Assembly: GCA_940671915.1 (NCBI GenBank)
Contig: CALNVZ010002974.1
Coordinates: forward strand, 22,666,874-22,730,873
Length of the DNA stretch: 64,000 nt
Direction: 5' to 3'
From: Paracentrotus lividus
Lineage: Eukaryota > Echinodermata > Echinoidea > Camarodonta > Echinidae
The position numbers were made by a program, and so were the translations under genes. The notes beneath the pieces were generated by a model. The model saw only the letters and a list, made by a program, of their open reading frames with translations. It made no database searches and was not told the origin of the DNA. This document shows, one piece after another, positions 12,469 to 26,300 of the stretch (position 1 is its first letter; each line of letters begins with the position of its first letter).

Positions 12469-12909
12469 GTAAACCCAAAATGTAAGTTTTCATCTCCTTA
12501 AAAACCCTTGTAATTTCCTCAGTAAGTTATTTTAATGATTGCGCTTTGGCAATACTATGCAATACGTTAATCGTCTCTCAATTAGATAATATCATTAAAA
12601 ATAGTTTTAAAGCATTTTTAAATACTGTGTAAAAATAAAAGGTAAATTAAACTTTTTGGTCGACGGAGCAAATAATTTAAAAACATGAAAAAAAAAGAAA
12701 ACACGACACTTTTAATTACATTATTTATTTCAAAGTGCATAACACTTATTGATAAATTCTTCACATTTAAAAAAAAAATGTTACTTCGTATCAAAGCATC
12801 CCCGAATAAATTAATGAATTTCTGCATTTAATGTTAAAATTGATGTTTTGATGCAATAACCAGGATCAATTTAGAGATATGAGGGATTTACTTTTTGGGC
12901 TGGGTTTAC
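12469..12909. mobile_element. Short inverted-repeat element
   Basis: TAAACCCAAAATGTAAG at the left, mirrored by TTACTTTTTGGGCTGGGTTTA at the right. AT-rich interior, non-coding; no other gene seen between 12046 and 14437. Confidence 0.6.
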
Positions 12910-13244
12910 ATGTCTTTATATTTAGTCGTTATTTTCACAATCCCATACTTGGAATGATCATGATGATGTAAACAAAATTTCTACTTAATGCTTAATATGT
13001 CGTGGGTTTAATTACCAATATCTGTGTTGTATTGTTACACTGAAACACATGTTTTGTTTTTGGATAAATAAATACATACTTTTGAAATGATAGCTTATGA
13101 TGCAATTCCACTTGGATACATTTTTATTTATTACAAAAGGAAACAACACACTAACTAAATGATTTTGCATTCATTAATTCACTATGTATTAATCATCAAT
13201 ACATATGGCAATCCCATCAGTAATCAAAATGACAAATAAAATAT

Positions 13245-13790
13245 ACAGTGCATCAGAGAAAAAAGTGAACCAACCTTTAAGAACCTCATATTGAAATTGT
13301 ATAACTTATGTTTATTTTACCGGAAAGAGTAACTCATATCCTATTCAGTGATACCAGACTGATATTGTGATACAATACAGTAATACCATACTGATATATG
13401 GATAACTGCGCACTCGAGCTTTTAAAAAACTTCGTCAAAGTGAGCAAGTGCCAAGTTTTGGCAAAAGCAGCCCTGGCTTTCGGATCATTCATTTATTGAT
13501 TGAGGTGAGCCTGCCTAGGTCCATTCACAAGGGACAAAATATAGCTTGGACTAATGAAAAGCAACGGTTGCTTTTCCCTGAAGTAAGTGCAAGTCAATTT
13601 CGACCCTACTTTTTAAATTCCAATTGCTCATAAACCCATCACAGTACATGTTTGAGTTTGGTATCAATGAATCGAATATGAGTTACTTCTTTTTACAAGA
13701 TTTTTTTTTAAATATTTCATTTAAATTCTATAATTTTGACATGAGGGTCTCAAAAATGAGCTTGCTTTTATTTTCTGGGACGCACTGTAT
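13245..13790. mobile_element. MITE-like element with ACAGTGCATC/GACGCACTGT ends
   Basis: Imperfect inverted termini enclose AT-rich sequence. The GGGACGCACTGTAT end is shared with elements at 50083 and 57575. Confidence 0.5.
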
Positions 13791-14436
13791 AATATAAAAT
13801 GACTTACACACGGAATATTCTTAATATATTTAAAATTTTAGCTCCTTTTCCCCTAAATAAAACATGACTGCGCGAAGCGCGACCTGAAATTTTAACAAAA
13901 TAATTATATGAACACAAATTATTTTCAAGCGCTATTAGATCCATATTCTTGTTTTAGTGGCTTCAATGAAACTATGCGATTGCAAAGCGCGAGCAGAAAT
14001 GTTGACGTATGGATAGTGAAAGCAAGCATTTTTTGATAACCATTCTACCAATGAAACATGAAAGCTATAAGTGCAAGCTGAAGTTCTACAAAATGATTAG
14101 TAAGAAGTAAATCCCGATGAAATCCCATTTTCTTTGCTCATTTTCTCATATTACATATTTCTTGTAAGGTCACCCTTTGTCCAAATTTATATTTAAAAAT
14201 CTGAATCACTTCACCGTGATCACTTTAATCCCTAGTTGATTTTTACTCTTTGGGTTTATATCAGGTTCTATAGCTTCTGATTACACGATCATTGAAATAA
14301 TATGTTCTCTGGAACGAACATCGCCATTAGGGTTTTCCATCGCTTAGGTGGTAGAGCTGTGTCAATTTTATAATTTCAAATTCCCAAATCCTTTTTCTGA
14401 TCTTCTTATTGGGGATGTTTCAATGGGGTCTTCCCA

Positions 14437-14577
14437 CGAGGCAGAGTATTTTTCCAAGGAGGCTGAGGGTTCACGAGGCCGAGGGTCCACGAAATACCAT
14501 ATGAAAAAAATCGGCCTCGTGGACCCTCGTCCTCGTGGGAAAATAGTCGGTCTCGTGGACCCTCCCCTTTTTAATCT
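14437..14577. repeat. Inverted repeat immediately after the receptor-caspase stop codon
   Basis: CACGAGGCCGAGGGTCCACG near 14472 is mirrored by TCGTGGACCCTCGTCCTCG near 14517, and a further partial copy follows up to 14570. A transcript would fold into a long hairpin within the 3' UTR. Could be a small MITE. Confidence 0.6.
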
Positions 14578-14730
14578 CTAAAGTAATTCAGAATCTGTCG
14601 GTGGATATTTGGGAAGGAAGTATATTTGTTTTCCTATGCCTTGCTTGATGGTTTGTGGTGTCTGCATTGCGCGATGTTGTCTCCCCTGCACTTTAATTTT
14701 AGCCTCACGATTTTTAACTCTCCTCGTAAC
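14578..14730 (-). CDS. Receptor-caspase exon 15: p10 C-terminus and stop
   Basis: Acceptor ATTACAG, 50 codons plus TAG. Continues TRVTRRV across the junction (family: LTRVN..VA), then ends with QTIKQGIGKQIYFLPKYPP and a short tail; KQ followed by aromatic residues is the terminal strand of the caspase fold. No AATAAA was seen close downstream; an ATTAAA occurs only a few bases past the stop. Confidence 0.88.
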   Translation of the reverse strand, partial: VTRRVKNREAKIKVQGRQHRAMQTPQTIKQGIGKQIYFLPKYPPTDSELL

Positions 14731-15006
14731 CTGTAATAAAAAGATATTAAATTAAATAATTCGCTAATTGCGGATGTGGTAACAATCATAAACTTTCCAA
14801 ATTGATGGGGAAAAACCCCAAAACAAAGAAAAACAAAACAAAACAAAACAATTCGATTTGAGGAAGGAACAAAATGACGCCGGATTCATCTAAACTTCAA
14901 AAAGTCAACCGTTTTTTTAGAATGTTCGACCCACTTTCATTTCAACATCTTTCCAATACCATTGTACGTCCTTGGTTTTGATCAGAAACTGAACTTATGA
15001 ACAAAA

Positions 15007-15062
<56 letters not shown>

Positions 15063-18000
15063 GGCCTAATAACTAATTCATGACAACTTTACGATGTGGG
15101 GATTTTCTTTTAACTACCCGCATCTTTCAAGCGAAGATAGCACTGTGTACATTTAAAAGAAAATATGATAAAAATAAAGAATTCACAAAATGGAGTACCC
15201 TAGTCATGATAGTATCCAGGTCATCACGATGGGCGCTGGCTAGTAATTCTTCGCAAACCGCTTGAATAAACCAAGACCCATTAACTCGGTCTCTCATTGA
15301 AAAGTAACCTGTAAAAGAAATAAAGATGATTGATGATAAAAAAAGAGTATTTTAAATAGCACTTTGTAATAGGGAAGATTGAATATTCGTCAACGTTACT
15401 TGCCATTTCGAGCAGAGCTGAATATTCTGTAATACCATTAGTACGGCAAAGTCAACTGTTAAACTTTTTTTTTTAAATTGAATTGAAAAGGTTTTATTAA
15501 GGATCGAACATAGCAGCCCAAAGGCTGAATTGCATTCAATGTACAAAGTAAAACAAACAAAACATTTTAACAAAACATGATACATAAATTATTCATATTC
15601 AACCTAAGACTGAGAAATTAAGAAATCATAGGTCTAAAACACGATGTTGTTATTAAACAGAAGAAAATAAGTCCGAAAACACAAGAGATAGCATGATGAT
15701 GTTCCAGATGCAGGCGAACAAAGCATCGACACGCTCATTCACACACTTGCACGCTCTCGTGTGAAACATAGCCTCGAGTCGAGGCCCGCTGGCTCCCCAC
15801 AACCGTCGCGTCCCTCGAGACCCAGAGCCACGCACTGCAACGCGATCCCCAAGACTGCGGGCCCACAGCCACGGGAAAACGCGATACACCACACAGCTCA
15901 GAGTCCTGAGAACAGCGACGACCCAAGGGCAATATTAGAGTCCTCATTACTTGCTTACTTACTACTTTGCATCTGACTGAAGAAATTGCGTCTCTAATCT
16001 TTGTTATTGTCCATGAAAGGGAATGAATTCAGCAAAATCATGATAATATATATAAAATCACCTTCAGAGGTTGCATGAGCAATGAACATATCGGCATTGT
16101 CCGGGACGTTACAATCCGTTTCCACGCCTACCCCTGCCTCCAGAGGAAAGTCATTGGTAGCCTTATTAACAGCAGTATCGGCCCTAAACAATGAATCAGT
16201 GGTCATGAGTCCTACCCCTTCTAATCTATGAGGGCCTGTGTCTGTTGCGCATTTGGTCATACTTGCTGTAGATACGGATGAAAACATCTAAATGGTTATG
16301 AAAACGAATAATTCTTTATAATTTTTTTAATATAAAAAAAAATGATTTAGTTTTCTGCAGAATAATAATTAAAAATCAGCAGTATCTAATAATAATAATA
16401 GTTACATTTATATAGCGCTTAATACATTTATCTACCTTGGTGTTTCTAAGCGCTTATAGTGTTAACTATACCCGGCTTAGCTAGGCTACCCCGAAAGTCT
16501 CTACCACTTCTTCTTTAATTTACTTGCTTGTCTCATGTTATTTGCGGGGTTTGGCTTTTACTCACTTCCTCGGCATGCCTGCACAAAGATGATCTTAGGC
16601 TTCGAGAGCAGTGCCGGGCAGTTTCTCCCGGAGAACCTATCCTTGATTTCTGTCATGGTAACCAGTTCTCCATCAACACCAAGAATACCCGCCTCTTTTT
16701 CGTGAGACATAAGAACGAGTACAACCGAAGCATGGCTATATTCGATCTTCTCTACTAGAGACACCAAAGCATTCCGAATCTCCTGCAAATCATTGTAAAG
16801 AGAGGAGAGAGATAGTACGTTTTGATTTTTTAGTTTGGATTTTTCAGGATGAAATATGGGCACAGTGGCGTATCTAGGGGGGCAAGGGGCACGTGCCCCG
16901 GGGAGCTTCAGGGGGCGCAAAAAAAGGAAAAAAAAAAAAAAAAAAGGAAAAGAAAGGAAAGAAGAAGAAGAAGGAGAGGAAGAAAAAGGAGATCGGTAAT
17001 CCACAGTGAATATTGAGATCATGTTTCCTCCCATTATTAATTTTGGCGCCCCCTAAATAGCACCACTAAGTTTAACTTTTTGGCGCCCCAAAGTTTCTAG
17101 TAATTTTTAAGGTTTAGTACCTTCTATCTTAGTTTCGGGTCAATTTCGCGCCCCCTGTATAGGCCTATATTGAAGATCACATCGGCGCCCTTAACTTCAA
17201 TTTAGCGTCCTTTTATAAATGTTAAGATCAATTGTGTGCCCCCGGTGTGTGCCCTCATAATCCTTATTTTAAGACCAATTGGACATCCCCTGAGTTTCAA
17301 TTTAATTTAGAGCCCCCTTTAAATAGTTTAAGATCATCATGTATACATGATTCTGAAATGCAAGATTCGAGTAATGCAAGAGCTTAAAATTTTCCGCTCG
17401 CGCTTCGCGCTCGCATTAAATTAAAATATTTGAGAGGAAATAAAAAATTGATAAGCTACGTGTATGTATGGACAGCAAATCATCCCCAGGTCTGGAGACA
17501 TGTATATATGCCACTGGTACAATAAACTAAAACAAATCGTTGAGTAGACCGGGGGGGGGGGCGCAAAGTCAACAATTGCCCCGGGCGCACTTGACCCTAG
17601 ATACGCCACTGTATGGACAATGAGTCGAACAAAAGTTTTATCCTTTCTTTCCAAGCATAGATTACCATCGAGGGAGTTTTTGACCATAATGAGTTTCCAT
17701 ACAGTCCGCAGGGCCGATAGACAGCCGGGGCTATAGTGTGACCCCGATGTAGGGCCATTGTGACCTGGTGTCCTAGGATTAAAATGCAATCCTAGGATAT
17801 CATCATCCGGTGTCTTCACGTCATCGTGACCCGGTATCGGTCATGCAGTCTATATGCCCCGCGGCCTGCCGGACTGTAACCAATATAAGCATTCATGGAA
17901 CATACTTTGAAAATTGAAAGTCAATAATCATAATTGTTTCCCATTAAAAAAAAAATAATAATAAAAAAATAATAATATAAAAAAAACATTCACAATTAAT

Positions 18001-20304
18001 TTTTTGTCATATTCCTCATGCTCTGCAAATGTTTAAAAAAAAAAAAAATAAAAAAAAATAAAATAAAAAAATAAATAAATAAATAAATAAGAAGAAAATA
18101 TTTTATTTGAAATTGGTAGGTCTAAGAATCAGTTTTTTTCACACTAAATTACAGCATTGGTATACTTACATTGCCAGTTAGGTCTTGATAGAGCACAGAG
18201 CGGTAGCCAATTTCCTGAAACACATGTTTTACATTCACCACGTCTATTTCAGATCCTATCCTAAATCTTCCATCGGGAAAATTGTTGTTGTTTAGGATGA
18301 ATACTAGGCCCTTCTCTCGTGTAGTCATGTTGTAATTCTGTTATGTTATGTACAATAAATAGATAATTAGAGTATATTAAATGACACCCCCAAAGAGGCC
18401 AATGGAAGTAATTAGCTGCTTATAAGAACAACATTTTTTGTCTAGTTTAGATTAGTCCCCCATGCACTATCAACATAAATTTGATGTTTAGTAATGAATC
18501 AAATTACCATAAGGATATCTCATGATTGTAAAATAAATCATGGAGATACTAAGTTAATCCAGACAAATGTCACCGCCGTTTAAAAGGAAGTTGCACAGTT
18601 ATGTTTCTGCACATCTTGACCGCGCATACTGTCCGCGCAAGATTAATACTGACAATGGACAAATACTCAGCGCTCATGGGCGTTCCAGGGCTCAAAGAGT
18701 TAATAGAAATAAAACTTTATAAAGATGCTATTTATTCCTTCTTTTTGTTCATTATTTTCGTACTTGCAAAGATATGTAAAGCATTTATGTTGGTGCGTGT
18801 TCGTGTTATTCTACGGATTGCGACGGATATGACATGAATTGTGAATCTCACGGAGCATGCTTTTGAATCATCGAAAATTTAGATAGAGTTTTCATACTTT
18901 GGCGTGTTTTTGGCGCGTTTCGGTGGTTTTCAAGTTGACTCGACTCGATTACGACGCATGTATGTTGAAAACGAGCACATAGACTCCCAATTTTTAATGC
19001 TCCTGCTCGTTCAGTATACATTCCTCTTCAACTTTGCGAATTCTTATGAAAATGACATGGATTTTGAATGTTCTGGAGCATGATTTCAATCAAATGTAAT
19101 TTATGTTCTATTTTCAGACTTTTTGGACGTTTTCGGCACGTTTTAGCGGTTTCAAGCCAATTCGTAACTATTCGGGCGCCGATAGTTTGAAAATGAGCAT
19201 ATGGACCCACTCTTTTTTTAATAATTCTACCCATTGACGATGACTTCCCCTACAAATTTGCAATTTTTTAATGAAAGTGATATGGATTTTGAATGTTCGG
19301 GAGCATGACTTTGAATCAAGTGTAATTTAGATTGGATTTTCAGACTCTTCGGGGTTTTCTGCGAGTTTTTGTGACTTTTCGAGCCGATACTTCGAAAACG
19401 AGCACATGGACCCCCCCTCCCTTTAAAAAAAAAAAATTCTACCCATTTAGGATGATTCTTCTACAAATTTGCACATTTTGATGAAACTGTCATGGATTTT
19501 AAATAAAGTGCAGCTTAAACTATACTTGTTTTTAATTTTCTTGTAAATTCCAAGCCTCTAAGATATGGTTTTTGTAATTTTACGCACCATTTTTGCCACA
19601 TGAGGGCGCTGCTGGCTCGAAAATAAGTGAAAATGTGCCAGTTTAAACAATGTCCCCATCTTTGGTATACACTTCGTAAGAAATCGGGAAGGTTTGGTAG
19701 AGTTTGACACGGTTTTGACATAGAAATGACGATTTTTACTTTTTTGTTGCAATCGCAAGGTCTAACAGAGGCCAGTTTCTTAAATTATGCGTACTTTACA
19801 TGCCATTCAAATATGGCAACTTCAAAGTCCCGTAGCCAAAATATCAAGCACACGAACCTATATTATAGGTTGTTAATATTCTTTGTTTGATTGACTGCTT
19901 TTTCAAAACAACTTTGATAATAATATTTCTGTAAAATGTCAGAATCCTGTAAATTGCCTTACTTCGTGTGGATCTAGCTGAGTGTCAGTTGGTTCGGCTG
20001 GTAAAATCTTCAAGTTCCTATAGTATCCATCCACGTCAGGACAAACATCTGGATTTGCAAGGATAGGAGATAGCTTATTAAACAAATACAAAATTTAACC
20101 AGGCACACTATTCAGGAACGGGAGAGAGATATCTAGGGTTCGAGTCTCGGCACAGGTTTTTTCTTGTAATCTTTGCAAAAATCTAAAAATGCTGCCAATA
20201 GCTGCATACATTTTCTCCCATTGTCATTTCTTTCATTTATAAATTACAAAAGAGCTTTTAATGTGGTTTGTTTTTGTCCATAACCTTAACAGACGTACCA
20301 AAGT

Positions 20305-20372
<68 letters not shown>

Positions 20373-23300
20373 ATATATATATAGTGTGTGTGTGTGTATG
20401 TGCGTGTGTAAATTATATATTCATATAATTATAAATGAAAAATATTTACAAACCCTCTTCGTCAGTAACATCGGGACACCATTCTTCGTCTCCTCTGATT
20501 TCACTTCTATCATCTAAATACATGTAGTTGTACTTGAAATAAATAGAAAATAGTCAAAACAAAAAGAATAGAACTATGTTGTTGTTTTTTTTATGTGCGG
20601 TGCAGGTATTAAATAATACCAAAATTAAGAACACAAGACGCACAATCGCAATGAAATTTGACTTTGCCTTGTCTTTATGTTCACTGTAGTTTGTGTGAGA
20701 TAATAAAATAAAATAATTGTACTTGATTTCGGTCTCGATTATAGACATCTAAACCCCTCCCAAAAAGTTCCGCAAATCAACTTTGTGCAATGATAACTTT
20801 TTATGTACGCTTTAGTTATTCCTGATATTCATACCATTGGAAAGATAATTTATTCCCCTTTGTTTTGGTATCATTATTTGTAATGATTGTTTCATGCTTC
20901 AATGCACAGATTATCAGAATATGGGGAAAAGTAAAAAGTCGTATGTGGTAAAATGCACTTTTATTGATCACATTAAAGTTCCTCGACGCCAATTTAGACC
21001 CTGATAACTTTTGGGGTATTTTATAATTTTGATTGAATTTTATACCATTGTCAAGTTAATTTATTTCTCTTTTTATTGATACCTAATTTGCCATGGTGAT
21101 GTCATGTCTGGGTCCAAAGAACCCCTGAATACCAACTGAATGGAAGACAAAGTAACAGATAATGTCCAGTTTAAATGTTCTGTAACACAACTTTGAACCT
21201 GTATACATTTTAATATGGGTTTCAATCATAATCTATTATTGTAGCATTGAAAAGTTCATTTATTCTTCTTTTAATTGATACCCTGTTCAATGGTAACATC
21301 ATGTTTGAATGCACATAATTCACAAACATATTGCAAAGTAAATAGTGAAAAGTTGCGAAATGCATTGTTATTACTCAAATTGAATAACTCGCAATGGACA
21401 ATAACAGTCGCAATAGGCATTCAATTCGCAACATGTGACTTCTCACTTGTCTTATTATTCAGGTGTTCTGTGCATACACGAACAATACTATTGTTGCAAT
21501 TAAGGTGTCATTGCAAAGAGGAATAAATAAACTTGGCAATGGTATAAAATTCAATAAAAATGACTGATAAAATACCTCAAAAGTTATCAGGGCCTAAAGT
21601 TGAGTTTTGGAATTCAATTTGATCAATAAATCTGCATTTTGCAACATTTGACGTTTTACTTTTCTCCATATTTTGACATTCTGTGCATTGAAGCATGACA
21701 CAATCATTACAAATAGGATATCAAGTAAAAGGGGCATAAATTATCTTTCCAATAGTCTAACTATCAGGAATAACTAAAGCATACCTGAAAAGTTATCATG
21801 GCCCAAAGTCCATTTGCGGAACTTTTTGTTGACGGTTTATTTCAAATTTAATTTCTTTTCTTTTACAAAATCAAGATAGATTTTTCTTTGTATTGATTTC
21901 TCATTGTATTAAGAAATACAATTTGAATGAAAAACCGTGGAGACAAATTATTTTACCTGTTTATATCTGCATCTTTTCTTCCAAACTGATACAAGATAAG
22001 ACATGGTGACCAGAATCACGACGGCTGGAATGGCCAGAGATGCCAAATATCCAGATGCTGCTGTAAAGTAGTAGACATCATGCCCTTTATTATTTCATTG
22101 GCAAATTAATAACGACAGGTAATCTCAAAATAAAAAGTGCGCATTCATTAATAACGTCTGCCTGATATTTGATAGCATGATATTTGTTTTTCTTCAAAAC
22201 GACCACAAATAATTAGATAGAAGGAATGTACTTTTGTATATACAATAAAGCATTTAATATACATATTATGTGTGTGACTACCACACAAGTCAAGAGGCAA
22301 GTGTCAACAAATAGTTAAGAGAGGCAAACTCCTCAACGTAAGATGAGGCGTTAGACAAGGTTGCCCCATATCTCTAGACCTTTTTGATATATTAGGTCGA
22401 GCCTATCATAAGGATGACCCGGTTGTCCCATACCTTTGTAAGTAACAGACACAACATTGCAAGGTTTATGTCAAACTGCCTAAGAGGGGAAAGCTTGGAG
22501 AGGTTTTGTCCACGTGGCCACCAAAAGTCGGACACGACTTGATGACACCTAACACATATCTCCCTCCTCTCCTTTTTATTTGGGTGTTTGCAGGTAGGTG
22601 CTTGTTTGTGTTTTTGTGCCAACACTGACCGTGATAATACCTTTGCCATGTTTGCTTCCTTCAGTTTCCCGCTTGAAAGATGTACTTGAGGCCAGTGTAA
22701 ACGTCTCTTCTGACTTAACTGGTATGTGTTTTGTCATCATAATTGTTCGAGTGGTGGAAGAAACGTCCTTTCTCGCCGCACTAGTTGGATGAATATCATG
22801 TGAAGGACTTGTAGAAGATCTTCCTATGTGCGCTTTTTTATTAAAAAAAAGAAAGTGAACACAAAGTTCATCACAATTATTTACGGCATTTTCTGCTCTT
22901 CAGGAAAAAAAAAAAAAAACATGAGAAGATATTTGCTAAACATTAAGGCAAATATTCATGAATTGAGGTGTTGTTGTATATAATTTCATTCGTCACCTCA
23001 CGACCACGCGCATTTTCCCCAAAGACCCACAATATGACTAAAATAGACAATTTCGGGCCTTGAAAAAGAGAAAGAAGTTGATGATAAAGAGGAAGAAGGA
23101 GGAGAAGAAGAAAAGGGTCTAGGTCCAATGATCTCCCATCATGGATGGAATTGTAGATGTATGTGCCTTTTTCATGGAAAAAATAAATATTATAGCGTAA
23201 TAGTTGATACCATGATTGCCAGAACGGTAAAAACAACAATAATTTAACAGCCCTGAGGGGACCTTTGACTGGCATTGTTGAAAAATATCAAATGGCTGAA

Positions 23301-26300
23301 GGGCGATTTTTTTTTTTTAAAGCCAGATCTTCCCTTTTACGGCCACTCCTGAGACCACATTTGAATTTTTTTTGTTGGGGGGGGGGGGGGAGGGGGGGTC
23401 AGAATTAGAAATCGACGATACCACTTATTAAAGGAAACCAATACCGAAGGAAATAATCACTTTTAAAGGAAAGAGCGTAATGAGTGGAGCAAGTTTTAAA
23501 AAAGTTTCATAAAAATCGGCTATAAAATAAGAAAGTTATGGAAGTTTGAAAAGTCTTGTTGTACCTTTTATGGGGATCCTCAAATTGGCAACATCGGCTT
23601 CAAAATGGTCGATTTTATGGACAACTCTCCATTGGTTTTGTACACAAATTTTCAGATTTTTCCCCATTTTCTTTCAAAATATGTCTTATTTACTTCTGTG
23701 CTCAAAGTATGTCATGGAAAAATATATTTCCCACATATGTTGAGCACAGAAGGAGGGAAGACATATGTTGAAAGAAAATGGGGAAAATCTGAAAATTTGT
23801 GTACAAAACCGATGGAGAGTTGTTCATAAAATCGACCATTTTGAAGCCGATATTGCCAATTTGAGGATCCCCATAGAAGGTACAACGAGACTTTTCAAAC
23901 TTCCATAACTCTCTTATTTTATAACCGATTTTGATGAAACTTTTTTTTTTTATTGCTCCTTTAATTGTGCTCTTTCATATTATTTCCTTGGGTATTGGTC
24001 CCCTTTAAGAACTCCAAAGTCTCTCCTGAATCCATGATCATATCGTACCTTCACATGTTGGCTGATCGGCAGAAAGAGTGCCACCCTTCTGACATGTTAT
24101 TGTCGACCTTCCAGTCAGGGTATAGCCATCTCTGTTACAGTAAAAGCTGCATGACGTACTACAATTGATCTTCGCTCCAGAGTTGCATTCGGTAGACACC
24201 ATGTGACTGCTGAAGGTCGTCAAAGAACATTCTTGATTTGAAAGATACCACGGGAATCATTAAGAACTATGATGAATATATTATGTCCCATATAAACATT
24301 TAGAACATTTGGTAACAACAAGAAGACAGTGGTATTCGTGGTCTTCGTGTTCTCCATAACTTTTTGAAATTATTTTTCAGGAAAAGGTTTTTTTTCAGTC
24401 CTTTAGCATTCTTTCTGCAGTTTCTCAATGAGCTTTATAAGGTATTCTAAGTCTTCCAACACTCTTTCCAAAGTCTCTACATTTTATGTAAAGATCACTG
24501 GAAGACTACTGTCTTGGTCAGTCTTTAAGAATTCTGTCGGTGTTCTTGGTCAGTCTTCCATATATCTTGATTGATCTTTCAAAGATCTGGCTGTACGCCA
24601 AAGGACCTTTTAGTGATCTCTTAATCTGTCAGTGGTCTTATTTGTCTCTAAGTAAACTTCCACTGTCTACGGAGATCTTGTTAGAAAAGTTGTTTTTCGG
24701 TCCTTTTGGTGATATTTTTTTGGCTTCTCCCCAGCCATTCTACGGAGACAGCAATTTCATGGATCTTTGAGACTATTGAAATATACATTGCAATTTTCAG
24801 ACTTTCAGTTTTTCAATGGTCTGCTCAGTGGGACGGGGGCCTCAGTGCTTTTACAATGATCGCACAGAAAAAATGGAAACTGGGACAGTCAGACATTTTC
24901 CGGTGAGTGCAAAAAATAATTTCATGTATATTAAATATTAATTCAATCAATTTTAAAGTATTGTTTCTTCAGCTTGTATTTGCACATAATGTAATACGAA
25001 AGAGCTACGCATATTATGAGAACATGAGTCTGAATATGAAATATTAAAATCAAATTGTGCTGAACAGATCAAAAGAATTACCCAAGTCTTTAAATTGAAA
25101 CAAACTGAATGCCAATAGCTAGTAAACTTTAAAGAAAGAAACCTATAAATGAATAAATAAATAAATAAATAACTAAAAAATAAAAAAAAATCTTTAAATA
25201 AACCCCTCCAAAAAAGTTTCGCAAATGGACTTTGGGCCATAATAACTTTTCAGGTTCGCTTTAGTTATTCCTGATATACCATTGGAAAGATAATTTATTC
25301 CCCTTTGTATTGATATCCTATTTGTAATTATTTTGTCATGCTTTAATGCACAGAATATCAGAATATGGAGAAATGTAAAAAGTCAAATGTTGCAAAATGC
25401 ATTCATCAAAGTGAAGTTCCACCACTCGATTTAAGGCCCTGATAACTTTTGGGGGTATTTTCTAATTTTTATTGAATTTTATACCACTGTCAAGTAAATT
25501 TATTCCTCTTTTTAATGACACCCTAACTGTAACGAGAGTGTTGCTCTTGCATGCACAGAACACCTGAATGTTAGGACAAGTCAGAAGTTAAATGTTGCAA
25601 ATTGAATGCCTATTGTCAGTATTACTGTCTGTTGCCAGCAATAACAATGCATTTCGCAATTTTACTTTGCATTACTTTGCATTATATTCATGAGTTATGT
25701 GCATTCAAACATGATGTAACTATTGCAAATAGGGCATCAATAAAAAGAAGAATAAATGAACTTTTTAATGCTATGAAAATTGATAATGATTAAAAACCCA
25801 CATTAAAATGTATTAAGGTTCAAAGTAGTGTTACAGAAATTTAAACTGAAAGTTATCTTTCGCTTTGCCAATAGCTAGTAAACTTTGCCAATAGCTAGTA
25901 AACTAGAATTAAAAACTTTGCCAATAGCTAGCAAACTGAATGCCAATAGCTAGTAAACTTTAAAGAAAGAAACCTATAAATGAATAAATAAATAAATAAA
26001 TAAATAAAAAATAAAAAAAAAAATCTTTAAATAAACCCCTCCAAAAAAGTTTCGCAAATGGACTTTGGGCCATAATAACTTTTCAGGTTCGCTTTAGTTA
26101 TTCCTGATATACCATTGGAAAGATAATTTATTCCCCTTTGTATTGATATCCTATTTGTAATTATTTTTTCATGCTTTAATGCACAGAATATCAGAATATG
26201 GAGAAATGTAAAAAGTCAAATGTTGCAAAATGCATTCATCAAAGTGAAGTTCCGCCACTCGACTTAAGGCCCTGATAACTTTTGGGGGTATTTTCTAATT

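Noticed and set aside
23546-23829. Several overlapping 65-74-codon frames
   Set aside because: They lie in the arms of the foldback MITE at 23430-24008 and mirror each other.
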